Positions 49,591 through 58,316 of a stretch of 64,000 nucleotides of DNA are shown here, one piece after another (the stretch's first letter is position 1; each line of letters starts with the position of its first letter). The position numbers and the translations under genes were made by a program. Under the pieces are notes generated by a model. The model was given only the letters and a program-made list of their open reading frames with translations. It had not been told where the DNA came from and did no database searches. Origin of the DNA: an uncultured Pelosinus sp. (lineage in GTDB: Bacteria > Bacillota > Negativicutes > UMGS1260); NCBI GenBank assembly GCA_900550105.1, contig URQW01000006.1:5407-69406 (forward strand), in the 5' to 3' direction.

Positions 49591-50883
49591 GTGCGCTTGT
49601 TATATAACATCGCAGCTTTGCTCATTGCTGTACTGGCCATGCCGGTGTTTTTATGGCGATGGAGCCGCGAAGCTGGTTTTGGCAAACGAATGAAGCAAAT
49701 GTTTGGCTTTTTGCCGCAAGCAGAGCTAGACGCTGTCGCCCATAAGCAGTGTTTATGGATTCATGCCGCGTCGGTGGGGGAAATTGTAGCGGCAAGTCCG
49801 ATTGTAAAAGAGATGCATAAAGCCTTTCCAGCTCGGCCTATTCTTGTTACGACAGTAACAGCAACAGGCCACGAAATGGCACAAAAAATTATGCCTGATG
49901 CAGCGGCGATCCTCTTTTTCCCCCTGGATCTGCCCTGGCTCAGTGCCAGTGTGGTGAATCGAGTCGCACCGGATTTATTCGTCTTAGTAGAAACCGAGTT
50001 ATGGCCGAACTTTTTGCAGGCTATTGCCCGCCGTAGTGTGCCTGTAGTGATGGTCAACGGACGTATCAGTGATAAAAGTGTCAATCGCTATAAACATCTT
50101 CGTTCCCTTCTGCGGGAAATGCTGGCTACAGTCAGTCTTTTTTGTATGCAGTCCGACCTTGATCGTATTTATGTGGAGCGCCTTGGCGCTGATCCTAAGA
50201 AGATCGTTGTTACCGGAAATACTAAATTTGATCAAGTTTATAGTGAAGTCAGTGAAGACGAAAAGCAAAAATGGTGTGAGCTTTTTCAGCTGGGGGAACC
50301 TTCCCTGAGCGCTCCGGTGATTATTGCCGGCAGTACCCATGAAGGCGAAGAAGAAATGATTTTAACAGCCTTCCAGGCTCTTGTGGCTGTGTATAGCAAG
50401 GCCCGACTTATTTTGGCGCCCCGTGATATCCGCCGCGCCGAGATGCTAGAAGCCTTGGTGCGTGAGCGGCAGCTCACTGTTTGTCGCCGCAGTAAAATGC
50501 AGGGGAAATCGAGCGGTGCAGCCGTGATTTTACTTGATACAATTGGCGAACTGGGTCGCCTTTATAGTCTTGGCGATATTATTTTTGTTGGCGGCAGTCT
50601 TATTGCGCGCGGCGGTCACAATGTACTAGAGCCTGCAGCCCATGGCAAGCCGATTTTTGTCGGACCCCATATGTTTAATTTCAAGGACTCTTATGCACTG
50701 CTTTCTAGCCGCAATGCCTGCGCTACGGTCAAAGATGGTAAAGATCTCGGTGAGAAAATCCTGGCTCTTTGTGTAAATCCGCTACAGGCTCAGGCGATGG
50801 GCTTAGCAGCGTCGCAGATTATGGCAGAAAATCGTGGGGCGGCCCAAAAAAGTGTGGAGTATATGAAACGCTATGTGGAGTAA
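49591..50883 (+). CDS. waaA: 3-deoxy-D-manno-octulosonic acid (Kdo) transferase
   Basis: A protein of about 430 residues. GTG 49591 is preferred, eight bases after GAAAGGGG. TTG 49588 is possible. An N-terminal membrane anchor (about 1-22) is followed by a GT-B fold. LWIHAASVGEIVAASPIVKE, LVTTVTATGHEMAQ, ETELWPNFLQAIARRSVPVV, MVNGRISDKS and FVGGSLIARGGHNVLEPAAH are WaaA/KdtA marks. It transfers Kdo from CMP-Kdo to lipid IVA. Only one copy is present, so it must be mono- or bifunctional. Which one cannot be told from sequence. Confidence 0.96.
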   Translation: MRLLYNIAALLIAVLAMPVFLWRWSREAGFGKRMKQMFGFLPQAELDAVAHKQCLWIHAASVGEIVAASPIVKEMHKAFPARPILVTTVTATGHEMAQKIMPDAAAILFFPLDLPWLSASVVNRVAPDLFVLVETELWPNFLQAIARRSVPVVMVNGRISDKSVNRYKHLRSLLREMLATVSLFCMQSDLDRIYVERLGADPKKIVVTGNTKFDQVYSEVSEDEKQKWCELFQLGEPSLSAPVIIAGSTHEGEEEMILTAFQALVAVYSKARLILAPRDIRRAEMLEALVRERQLTVCRRSKMQGKSSGAAVILLDTIGELGRLYSLGDIIFVGGSLIARGGHNVLEPAAHGKPIFVGPHMFNFKDSYALLSSRNACATVKDGKDLGEKILALCVNPLQAQAMGLAASQIMAENRGAAQKSVEYMKRYVE

Positions 50884-50908
50884 CTGGCTAGGGGACGAGG
50901 AGAAAATT

Positions 50909-52072
50909 ATGCATTTTTTTGATCGGCTGCAGCAATATTTGTATGCCTTGGTTCATAATGACCGCCATAGCTGGCGTGATCAAATTATTTTACATATACT
51001 AGAAATGTTGTCATGGGTTTATGGCTTTGGCGTTTTTTTTAAGCTCTTTCTGTATAAAATCGGCATTCTCCATACATTTCGTCTGCCTTGCCTCGTTATT
51101 AGTCTTGGCAATATTACGGTAGGCGGTACCGGTAAAACGCCTACGGCGCAAAAACTAGCGGCGATTATTCGCGACATGGGCTATAAGGTCGCAATTTTAA
51201 ATCGCGGTTACCGTGCTGGCTGGAAGGAGCCTGTCGGTACAGTTTCTGATGGCCGCAATATTTATATGACCGTAAGCGAAGCTGGCGACGAAGCTTATTT
51301 GCTGGCGAAAAATGTGCCAGGAGCCGCTGTGGTGATCGGCAAAAATCGTAGTTTGACAAGCGAGTTTGCCTTTGATAAATTAAAGGCGGATGTGCTTATT
51401 TTAGATGATGGTTATCAGCATTGGCCGCTGCATCGCGATCTTGATATTGTGCTTATTGATGCAATCAATATGTTTGGCAATCATTTTTTGTTGCCGCGGG
51501 GTACGCTACGCGAACCGTTAACGAATCTGCGTCGCGCCGACGTATTTCTCTTAACTCGTGTGGACCAGTCGGCCCAGGGAGCGAAAGATAATATTAGCGA
51601 GGTATTGCGTCATTACAATACGGACGCGCTCATTATGGAAAGTGTTCACGCGCCGCATTGCTTTATGGAAATTCAAGAATGGTATCGTCGGCCGCGCGGC
51701 AAAAGCCTGCCTTTGAGCGAGGTTGCGAATAAGAAACTGCTGGCATTTTGCGCCCTTGGCAATCCTTCTTCGTTTGAGCAGACCATTAAAGATCTCGGTG
51801 CTGCTGTTGTGGAAGGCGTACGATATCCTGATCACTACAATTATACAATGATTGAAATGCAGTCAGTCATGGACTTGGCCGTCGAGAAAGAAGTCGAGGC
51901 TGTCATTACGACAGAAAAAGACGCGGTCAAGATTCCGACTGAGTTCATTTATTCTGATAGACCAGTACCTCTCTACGTTTTAGGCATTGAAGTGCAGATG
52001 ACAAGCGGCGAACAAGAATTTATGGAGCTTGTTGCCAAGATGACCAATGAAAAGAGGAAATTTGTCTTATGA
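50909..52072 (+). CDS. lpxK: Tetraacyldisaccharide 4'-kinase
   Basis: A protein of about 387 residues. ATG 50909 follows GAGGAG, whereas the longer frame from 50873 overlaps waaA. It phosphorylates the 4' position to make lipid IVA. An N-terminal amphipathic/membrane region (about 30-65) precedes the P-loop ISLGNITVGGTGKTPTAQKL. LNRGYRAGWK, DVLILDDGYQHWPLHRDLDI and RADVFLLTRVDQ follow. VEAVITTEKDAVKIP near the end is also conserved. The gene overlaps kdsB by four bases. It has a longer N-terminal extension than E. coli LpxK (328 residues). Confidence 0.96.
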   Translation: MHFFDRLQQYLYALVHNDRHSWRDQIILHILEMLSWVYGFGVFFKLFLYKIGILHTFRLPCLVISLGNITVGGTGKTPTAQKLAAIIRDMGYKVAILNRGYRAGWKEPVGTVSDGRNIYMTVSEAGDEAYLLAKNVPGAAVVIGKNRSLTSEFAFDKLKADVLILDDGYQHWPLHRDLDIVLIDAINMFGNHFLLPRGTLREPLTNLRRADVFLLTRVDQSAQGAKDNISEVLRHYNTDALIMESVHAPHCFMEIQEWYRRPRGKSLPLSEVANKKLLAFCALGNPSSFEQTIKDLGAAVVEGVRYPDHYNYTMIEMQSVMDLAVEKEVEAVITTEKDAVKIPTEFIYSDRPVPLYVLGIEVQMTSGEQEFMELVAKMTNEKRKFVL

Positions 52073-52812
52073 ACATATTATGTATTATTCCAGCCCGCTA
52101 CGCTTCGACGCGTTTACCTGGTAAGCCACTGGCGCAAATTGCTGGTAAGCCCATGATTCAGCGTGTCTATGAGCGGGCGGCAAGTGCGAAGTTGCCACAG
52201 GAAGTGCTTGTGGCTACCGATCATGAAGCGGTTTTTGCCGCTGTAGAAGCTTTTGGCGGTAAAGTGATCATGACATCACCAGATCATAAGACTGGGACCG
52301 ATCGCTTAGCGGAGGTTGCGGCTAAGTATCCCGATGTCGATGTGATTGTCAATGTGCAGGGCGATGAGCCGCTTATTGATCCGCAGCTTATTGATGATCT
52401 CGCTGCCGTATTTAGGGAAGATCCGGCGCTAGCCATGGCGACACTGAAAACGCCGCTTGATGCGACTGAGTATCAGGTTGACAGCGTCGTAAAAGTCGTA
52501 ACCGATTTAAAAGGCTATGCGCTGTATTTTTCTCGTTCACAGATTCCCTTTCATCGCAGCGATCCAAAAGCAACTGTGTATAAGCATATTGGTATGTATG
52601 CCTATCGCCGTGATTTTTTGTTAGAATATGCAAAACTACCTCAAACACCGCTGGAAGTCAGCGAATCGTTAGAACAGCTTCGCGCTTTGGAACACGGCTA
52701 TAAAATCCGAGTTCTTACGACAGACCAGCAGTTGATCGGCGTCGATACGCCGGAAGATCTCCTCTATGTAAACAAACTATTTGCCGGAGGTGTTTTTGAT
52801 GAGAACAATTGA
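52069..52812 (+). CDS. kdsB: CMP-Kdo synthetase (3-deoxy-manno-octulosonate cytidylyltransferase)
   Basis: A 247-residue cytoplasmic enzyme that activates Kdo with CTP. ILCIIPARYASTRLPGKPLA, MIQRVYERA, VATDHEAVFAAVEAFGG, KTGTDRLAEVA and VIVNVQGDEPLIDPQLIDDL are the usual KdsB series. ATG 52069 overlaps the lpxK stop. The end overlaps the start of kdsA by 14 bases, so the three genes are tightly coupled. Confidence 0.97.
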   Translation: MNILCIIPARYASTRLPGKPLAQIAGKPMIQRVYERAASAKLPQEVLVATDHEAVFAAVEAFGGKVIMTSPDHKTGTDRLAEVAAKYPDVDVIVNVQGDEPLIDPQLIDDLAAVFREDPALAMATLKTPLDATEYQVDSVVKVVTDLKGYALYFSRSQIPFHRSDPKATVYKHIGMYAYRRDFLLEYAKLPQTPLEVSESLEQLRALEHGYKIRVLTTDQQLIGVDTPEDLLYVNKLFAGGVFDENN

Positions 52813-53623
52813 AGTAAGTAATGTGAAAATCGGCGGTGAGCAGCCCCTTGTATTGATTGCCGGTCCTTGTGTGCTTGAAGGCTATGAACGGAGTCTCAAG
52901 ATTGGGAAAGCCATCAAGGCGATTGCCGAGAAATTTGCTATTCCATATATCTTTAAAGCCTCGTTTGATAAGGCGAACCGTTCGTCCATTCATTCTTTTC
53001 GGGGGCCTGGCTTAACGGAAGGCTTGGCGATTCTTCGGGCCATCAAAACCGAACTTCAGGTGCCTATTGTCAGTGATATTCATTCCATTGAACAGGTAGA
53101 ACCAGCAGCTGAAGTGCTTGATTTGCTACAAATTCCGGCCTTTTTATGCCGTCAGACCGATCTGATCTATGCGGCAGCCAAGACGGGTAAGCCCATCAGT
53201 GTAAAAAAAGGCCAGTTCTTAGCGCCAGAAGATATGAAGAATGTAGTTACTAAGGTGGAAGAAGCGGGAAATCAGAATTTGCTGCTTACGGAACGCGGCG
53301 CTAGCTTTGGTTATCATAACTTGGTCGCTGATATGCGGTCACTACCGATTATGCGCGCTTTCGGTTACCCGGTCGTATTTGACGGCACTCATAGCGTACA
53401 GCTTCCTGGCGGTGCTGGTACCACGTCGGGCGGGAAGAGCGAATTTGTTCCTTATTTGACGCGTGCGGCTGTAGCGGCAGGGGTGGATGCTCTCTTTTTA
53501 GAAGTCCATGATAATCCGAAAGAAGCTTTGTCAGACGGTCCGAATATGCTTGATTTTGCTGGACTTGAATCCCTTTTAGCTGATGCGGTGGCGATTGACG
53601 CCATTGTGCGCAGACATAAATAA
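52799..53623 (+). CDS. kdsA: Kdo-8-phosphate synthase, metal-dependent type
   Basis: A 274-residue enzyme condensing PEP with arabinose-5-phosphate. ATG 52799 follows GGAGGTG by seven bases. LVLIAGPCVLEGYERSLKIG contains Cys24, the metal ligand of the metal-dependent class. E. coli KdsA has Asn there and needs no metal. FKASFDKANRSSIHSFRGPG, DIHSIEQVEPAAEVLDLLQI, PAFLCRQTDL, VFDGTHSVQLPGG and LFLEVHDNPKEALSDGPNML complete the active site. It lies between kdsB and kdsD in a full Kdo pathway cluster. Confidence 0.97.
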   Translation: MRTIEVSNVKIGGEQPLVLIAGPCVLEGYERSLKIGKAIKAIAEKFAIPYIFKASFDKANRSSIHSFRGPGLTEGLAILRAIKTELQVPIVSDIHSIEQVEPAAEVLDLLQIPAFLCRQTDLIYAAAKTGKPISVKKGQFLAPEDMKNVVTKVEEAGNQNLLLTERGASFGYHNLVADMRSLPIMRAFGYPVVFDGTHSVQLPGGAGTTSGGKSEFVPYLTRAAVAAGVDALFLEVHDNPKEALSDGPNMLDFAGLESLLADAVAIDAIVRRHK

Positions 53624-53635
53624 GGCGGTGAGTCC

Positions 53636-54607
53636 ATGGAAATGTTAGAACAGGCCAAAGCGGCCTTAGCCATTGAAGCCGAAGCGATTCTTGCTTTAGT
53701 TCCTCGACTGAATGTTGAGTTTACCCAGGCCGTACAGGCTATTCTTGCCTGCCCTGGCCGCGTCATTGTAACAGGTATGGGTAAATCCGGCCATATTGGA
53801 CGAAAGATTGCGGCGACGCTGGCTTCGACGGGAACACCGTCGCTTTTTTTACATCCAGCGGAAGGCATTCACGGCGATCTTGGTATGGTTACTGAAAACG
53901 ATATGGTATTAGCTCTCTCTAATAGTGGCGAGACAGGCGAAATCTTAGCCATTTTACCTGTTTTTAAACGAATTGGTACGCCAGTGATTGCTTTATGCGG
54001 CGCTGCTGATTCGACGCTAGTGAGAAATGCTGATTTTTTTCTAGATGCCTCTGTTGTCAGAGAAGCCTGTCCATTAGGGCTGGCGCCGACGGCTAGTACT
54101 ACCGCAGCTTTAGCTATGGGCGATGCCTTAGCAATTGCCTTGCTGTCCGAACGTAAATTTACTGCTGAAGATTTTGCTCTCTTTCATCCCGGCGGGTCCC
54201 TGGGACGGCGTCTGCTCTTAACGGTAGCGGACGTGATGCATGGCGGCAGCGAAAATCCGCTGATTACTGGCGATAAGTCGGTCAAAGAAGCCCTCTTCTT
54301 AATTACAGATAAAGGTCTTGGGGCAGTATCCATTGTTGATCATCACGGTATTTTACTAGGACTTCTTACTGACGGCGATATTCGCCGTTGCCTGGAAAAA
54401 GGCTATGAATTTTTAAGCGCACCTGTAGCTGAATTTATGACCAAGCAACCTGAGGTCATTACGGCTGAGAAACTCGCGGCGCAAGCCTTGCATCGGATGG
54501 AAAAGCATAAACCGCGTCCGATTACAGTGCTTCCTGTTGTCGATAGCGAAAATAAAGCGATTGGCATGATTCACCTTACTGACTTATTGCGGCAAGGAGT
54601 GGTATAA
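53636..54607 (+). CDS. kdsD: Arabinose-5-phosphate isomerase (KdsD/KpsF family)
   Basis: A 323-residue protein. The SIS domain (about 30-170) has VTGMGKSGHIGRKIAATLAS, HPAEGIHGDLGMV and ALSNSGETGEILAILP. Two CBS domains (about 200-255 and 270-323) follow. It converts ribulose-5-phosphate to arabinose-5-phosphate, the precursor for KdsA. It starts at ATG 53636, 13 bases after kdsA and behind GGCGGTG. It overlaps kdsC by one base. It may have a paralogue for capsule elsewhere, but the location fits Kdo synthesis. Confidence 0.96.
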   Translation: MEMLEQAKAALAIEAEAILALVPRLNVEFTQAVQAILACPGRVIVTGMGKSGHIGRKIAATLASTGTPSLFLHPAEGIHGDLGMVTENDMVLALSNSGETGEILAILPVFKRIGTPVIALCGAADSTLVRNADFFLDASVVREACPLGLAPTASTTAALAMGDALAIALLSERKFTAEDFALFHPGGSLGRRLLLTVADVMHGGSENPLITGDKSVKEALFLITDKGLGAVSIVDHHGILLGLLTDGDIRRCLEKGYEFLSAPVAEFMTKQPEVITAEKLAAQALHRMEKHKPRPITVLPVVDSENKAIGMIHLTDLLRQGVV

Positions 54608-55170
54608 TGGCACAAGGAGAAACTCTCAGCTTAAAAGAACGCGCGCGTCGCATTAAAGCAATTGTACTTGATGTAGATGGTGTATTGACTGATGGTCGTC
54701 TTTTCTTTAGCGCTGACGGTGAAGTTTTAAAGGCGTTCCATGTTCTTGACGGCATGGGTTTAGCGTTAAGTCGGGAAGCAGGGCTTGAAACGGCGATCAT
54801 TACGGGCCGTTCCAGCCAAATCGTCCAGCGGCGCAGCGATGAATTGAAGATTGGACATTTATATCAGGGCGTTAGCGATAAAGTAACAGCGTTGACAAAC
54901 TTACTGGAAGAAGCGAAGCTCTCAATCGAAGAAATTTGCTACGTTGGCGATGATATTAATGATTTGCCCTTGTTATTAAGTGTAGGCTTGGCTTGTACTG
55001 TGCCAAATGGTGCGGCCGAAGCCAAAGAAGCAGCTCATTTTATTACGCAGCGTCAAGGCGGCGAGGGAGCTGTACGTGAAATTATTGAAATGATTTTAAA
55101 AGCGCAGAGCAAGTGGGACAGCCTGATCAATCGTTATAAACAGCCAGGTTGCAATGGACTCTGCCAATAA
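54607..55170 (+). CDS. kdsC: Kdo-8-phosphate phosphatase (HAD family)
   Basis: A 187-residue phosphatase that releases Kdo from Kdo-8-phosphate. The HAD motif I is IVLDVDGVLTDGRLFFSADG, with nucleophile Asp and acid Asp. Motif II is AIITGRSS, and the late motif is CYVGDDINDLPLLLSVGLAC with the metal-binding Asp pair. It is cap-less (C0 type), as KdsC is. ATG 54607 lies in the kdsD stop. The C-terminal tail (NRYKQPGCNGLCQ) is longer than in some homologues. Confidence 0.96.
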   Translation: MAQGETLSLKERARRIKAIVLDVDGVLTDGRLFFSADGEVLKAFHVLDGMGLALSREAGLETAIITGRSSQIVQRRSDELKIGHLYQGVSDKVTALTNLLEEAKLSIEEICYVGDDINDLPLLLSVGLACTVPNGAAEAKEAAHFITQRQGGEGAVREIIEMILKAQSKWDSLINRYKQPGCNGLCQ

Positions 55171-55185
55171 GAAAGGGGAATCCCT

Positions 55186-55746
55186 TTGAACCCGAAAGCT
55201 TGGGTAATCGGCGCTAGTATCTGTATCGTACTTGGCGGCGGTCTTTATTATTTTTTGAAAGATGAGATGCCAGCAGCTCCGCCGCGTCAGGCAACAACGG
55301 CTACACCCAAAGAATCGCTAACCTTTGCCGGCAATCAGATTGTCGAAGAGGAAAATGGTCGACGCATTTGGGAGCTCACGGCAGAAGCGATTGCTGTAGA
55401 CCCGAATACACAAAATATAACACTGAAAAAAGTGCAGGGAGCCTTTTACAGTGCCGATGGCAAGATATTGAAAATCGTTAGTCAAGATGGAATCTATGAT
55501 TCCAAAACCAAAAATATTGTTTTGTCTGGTGATGTGAAAGGAACTTCCAGTGATGGCGGTGAATTTACGGCACCGCGCAGTGAATGGCAGGATCAGACGA
55601 AGAAGTTTTATGCCAGTGGCGGGATTCGTGTCGTCAAAGATGATACCGTTCTGACAGGCGACGAAATGGAGAGTGAAACACTCTTAAAAACAGTGAAAGT
55701 TACAGGCCATGCCCATATGGTAAGTAAAGGAGGCCAGGAGCCGTGA
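55186..55746 (+). CDS. lptC: LPS export system protein LptC
   Basis: A 186-residue bitopic protein. The start is TTG 55186 after AAAGGGG. A single membrane helix spans about 5-24. The periplasmic beta-jellyroll (about 40-180) has LTFAGNQIVEEENGRRIWEL and DGIYDSKTKNIVLSGDVKGT. LptC hands LPS from LptB2FG to LptA. Sequence conservation is low in this family, but placement before lptA and the shared jellyroll pattern are decisive. It overlaps lptA by four bases. Confidence 0.92.
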   Translation: MNPKAWVIGASICIVLGGGLYYFLKDEMPAAPPRQATTATPKESLTFAGNQIVEEENGRRIWELTAEAIAVDPNTQNITLKKVQGAFYSADGKILKIVSQDGIYDSKTKNIVLSGDVKGTSSDGGEFTAPRSEWQDQTKKFYASGGIRVVKDDTVLTGDEMESETLLKTVKVTGHAHMVSKGGQEP

Positions 55747-56465
55747 AGAAACAATGGATGATTGGATTTTTTGCTGTCTCAATGGCAGTTTGGGCTTGGA
55801 CAAGTCCCGTTGGCGCCGCGCCAGGGCAGCCAGTAGAAGTATCGGCTGATGTCATTGACTATGATGCAGCGCAGGGGCAGGTTCATGCTAGCGGCAATGT
55901 AATAATGAAACAAACGAATGCGACCATTACTGGCAGTGAAGTTCATTATAATATGAAGAGTATGGAAGGGCTCATTACGGGCGGCGTTCATGCCGTAAAA
56001 GATGACGCGACCTTGACAGCTAGCGAAGTAAAGACTTATAACAATACCCGCATGGTTGCTACTGGTTCGCCCATCCTCGTAAAAGGCCAGTCGAAAGCGA
56101 CAGGTTCGACTATTGAATATGATTCAGAAAAGCAGTATGCTTTAATTCCCTCAGAGGCAAGATTAGAGAGCGCTGATGGGGTGATGACAGCGAATAAAAT
56201 TGAAGCGTTCTATCAAGAAGATCGGGCTGTTGGCGAAGGCGCTGTTCATTTAGTCAGTGAAAGTCGTCAAGTCGATGCGACAGGCGATCATCTAGACTAT
56301 TATGGCTTGCAGACAGCAGGCAAGGGACGGGCTGTGCTTACAGGCAATGCCAGAGCTTTGCAGGAAGGCAATCTGATCACAGGCGATACGCTGACCATCC
56401 ATATGGATAGCCAGACTGCTGATGCAAAGGGCCGGACGAAGCTTGTGATTACTCCGAAGGAATGA
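55743..56465 (+). CDS. lptA: LPS transport periplasmic bridge protein LptA (OstA-like)
   Basis: A 240-residue periplasmic protein with a signal peptide (about 1-25, VGAAPG). It has repeated OstA strands: VEVSADVIDYDAAQGQVHAS, GNVIMKQTNATITGSEVHYN and ATGDHLDYYGLQTAGKGRAV. LptA oligomers form the bridge for LPS across the periplasm. It starts at GTG 55743 within the lptC stop. It is longer than E. coli LptA (185), suggesting an extra turn or two of jellyroll. The outer-membrane partner LptD is not in the window. Confidence 0.93.
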   Translation: MKKQWMIGFFAVSMAVWAWTSPVGAAPGQPVEVSADVIDYDAAQGQVHASGNVIMKQTNATITGSEVHYNMKSMEGLITGGVHAVKDDATLTASEVKTYNNTRMVATGSPILVKGQSKATGSTIEYDSEKQYALIPSEARLESADGVMTANKIEAFYQEDRAVGEGAVHLVSESRQVDATGDHLDYYGLQTAGKGRAVLTGNARALQEGNLITGDTLTIHMDSQTADAKGRTKLVITPKE

Positions 56466-56480
56466 AAAGGATAAAAAGCT

Positions 56481-57200
56481 ATGTATATTGAGACAAGCGG
56501 GTTAGTAAAAACCTATAAACAGCGCAATGTGGTCAACGGCGTCAGTCTGCGTGTTGATCAGGGATCGATTGTGGGACTTTTGGGACCCAATGGCGCTGGG
56601 AAAACAACCACATTTTATATGATTGTCGGCTTAGAACGGCCCAATCAGGGATCTATTTCGGTGAATGGCGAAAACGTCACGTCTATGCCCATGTATCAAA
56701 GATCGCGTTTTGGCATTGGCTATTTACCTCAGGAAGCGTCCATTTTTCGTAAGTTAACAGTAGAAGATAATTTAATGGCCATTTTAGAAACGACCAAGCT
56801 ATCTAAAGGGGAACGGCGTGATAAGCAGGAATCGCTGTTAGAAGAATTCCATGTTACGCATGTGCGAAAACGGTTGGGATCGGAATTATCCGGCGGCGAG
56901 CGGCGGCGTGTGGAAATTGCTCGCAGCTTGGCCACAGATCCTTACTTTATTCTGCTTGATGAACCTTTTGCCGGTGTTGATCCCATTGCTGTGGCCGATA
57001 TTCAAGGTATTATCAGCTATTTAAAAGAACGCGGCATTGGCGTACTCATTACGGATCATAATGTGCGGGAAACCTTAAGCATTGTCGATAAAGCTTATAT
57101 CTTAAATGAAGGGCAGATTCTCATTTCCGGCGACTCAACGACAATCGCGGAAAGCGAAGTGGCCAGGAAATTTTATCTTGGCGAGAATTTCAGCTTGTAG
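56481..57200 (+). CDS. lptB: LPS export ATPase LptB
   Basis: A 239-residue ABC ATPase. Walker A is LLGPNGAGKTTTFYMIVGLE, the Q-loop segment is GIGYLPQEASIFRKLTVEDN, the signature is LSGGERRRVEIARSLATDP, Walker B is FILLDEPFAGVDPIAV and the switch is LITDHNVRETLSI. These are LptB-specific. It powers LPS extraction from the inner membrane with LptF/G. ATG 56481 follows AAAAGGAT. It lies ten bases before the permease gene. Confidence 0.97.
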   Translation: MYIETSGLVKTYKQRNVVNGVSLRVDQGSIVGLLGPNGAGKTTTFYMIVGLERPNQGSISVNGENVTSMPMYQRSRFGIGYLPQEASIFRKLTVEDNLMAILETTKLSKGERRDKQESLLEEFHVTHVRKRLGSELSGGERRRVEIARSLATDPYFILLDEPFAGVDPIAVADIQGIISYLKERGIGVLITDHNVRETLSIVDKAYILNEGQILISGDSTTIAESEVARKFYLGENFSL

Positions 57201-57209
57201 GAGATTTGT

Positions 57210-58304
57210 ATGCGTATTCTCGATAAATATATTGTTCGTGAACTATTAGGACCCTTTATCTTTGGGATTGCCGCTTTTTCTAGTGTCTTTATCGGCACAG
57301 GCACTCTCTTTAAAATTGCTCAGTATATTACGAAATACGGGGCGTCTCTTTGGGTTGTGACGAAGCTCTTTGTTTTTAGTCTTCCCAGCATTGTCGTCTT
57401 GACTTTTCCGATGAGTATGCTGCTAGCATCACTTTTGTCATTTGGACGATTGTCAGGGTCAAGCGAAATTACAGCCATGCGTTCTGGCGGCCTTAGCTTT
57501 TATCGGCTCACTTTGCCGGTGTTTATCGTGGCTTTTGGTGTGAGTGTCTTTGCGGTAGCTTTTAATGAACTAGTTGTACCGCGGGCTAATGAAGCCTATA
57601 ATAATATTGTACGTTATGATATTGAACAAAATACGGCGCCCAAGTCGCAGGAACATGTCATTATCAAAGATATTAAGGACGGCGCGTTGCAACGTTTAAC
57701 TTATGCCAAACGTTTTGAAGCCGCTACGAATGAAATGATCGGCGTCACTGTACAAGATTTTGATAATGGCGAACTTGTCCGAGTGGAAAATGCTGAAAAA
57801 GCCAAATGGTTTAGCGACAAATGGATTATGTATCATGGTACAATTCATGATTTAACGCCCCAGGAGAAATCCACGGCGATTCGGGTGATGCAGTTCCAGG
57901 AACAAGTTTTGCCGTTAAATAAAGATCCAAAAGCCATTTCTCGCGATCAAAAGAAAATGGAAGAAATGACGATTAAAGAGTTAAAGCAGGAAATTAAGCT
58001 GTTAAAAGGTCAGTATGTTAATACAAATAACTATGAAGTAGAACTTCATCAGCGTCTGGCAATCCCCATGGCTAGCTTTATTTTTGCCATGATTGGTACG
58101 CCGCTAGGGCTTCAGCCTCACCGTTCGAGCTCCTCTATTGGCCTTGGCATCAGTATTATCATTATTTTTATCTATTATGCGATTATGACTGTAGCGACAG
58201 CGCTTGGCCAGGGTGGCGCAATTCTACCCGTTGCAGCGGCCTGGATACCGAATTTCATTGGCCTTCTTGCCGGGATTTACCTGGTACGCAAAGCGTCGCG
58301 CTAG
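57210..58304 (+). CDS. LptF/LptG (YjgP/YjgQ) family permease
   Basis: A 364-residue permease with three N-terminal membrane helices (about 12-125), a periplasmic jellyroll (about 130-265) and three C-terminal helices (about 275-362). ILDKYIVRELLGPFIFGIAA, FTFPMSMLLASLLSFGRLSG-like LTFPMSMLLASLLSFGRLSG and MRSGGLSFYRLTLP are family marks. E. coli uses an LptF-LptG heterodimer. Only one such gene lies here, so it may form a homodimer, or a second gene is elsewhere. ATG 57210 is preceded by GGAG. I leave the symbol blank because F versus G cannot be decided. Confidence 0.92.
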   Translation: MRILDKYIVRELLGPFIFGIAAFSSVFIGTGTLFKIAQYITKYGASLWVVTKLFVFSLPSIVVLTFPMSMLLASLLSFGRLSGSSEITAMRSGGLSFYRLTLPVFIVAFGVSVFAVAFNELVVPRANEAYNNIVRYDIEQNTAPKSQEHVIIKDIKDGALQRLTYAKRFEAATNEMIGVTVQDFDNGELVRVENAEKAKWFSDKWIMYHGTIHDLTPQEKSTAIRVMQFQEQVLPLNKDPKAISRDQKKMEEMTIKELKQEIKLLKGQYVNTNNYEVELHQRLAIPMASFIFAMIGTPLGLQPHRSSSSIGLGISIIIIFIYYAIMTVATALGQGGAILPVAAAWIPNFIGLLAGIYLVRKASR

Positions 58305-58316
58305 GGAGGGAATACC

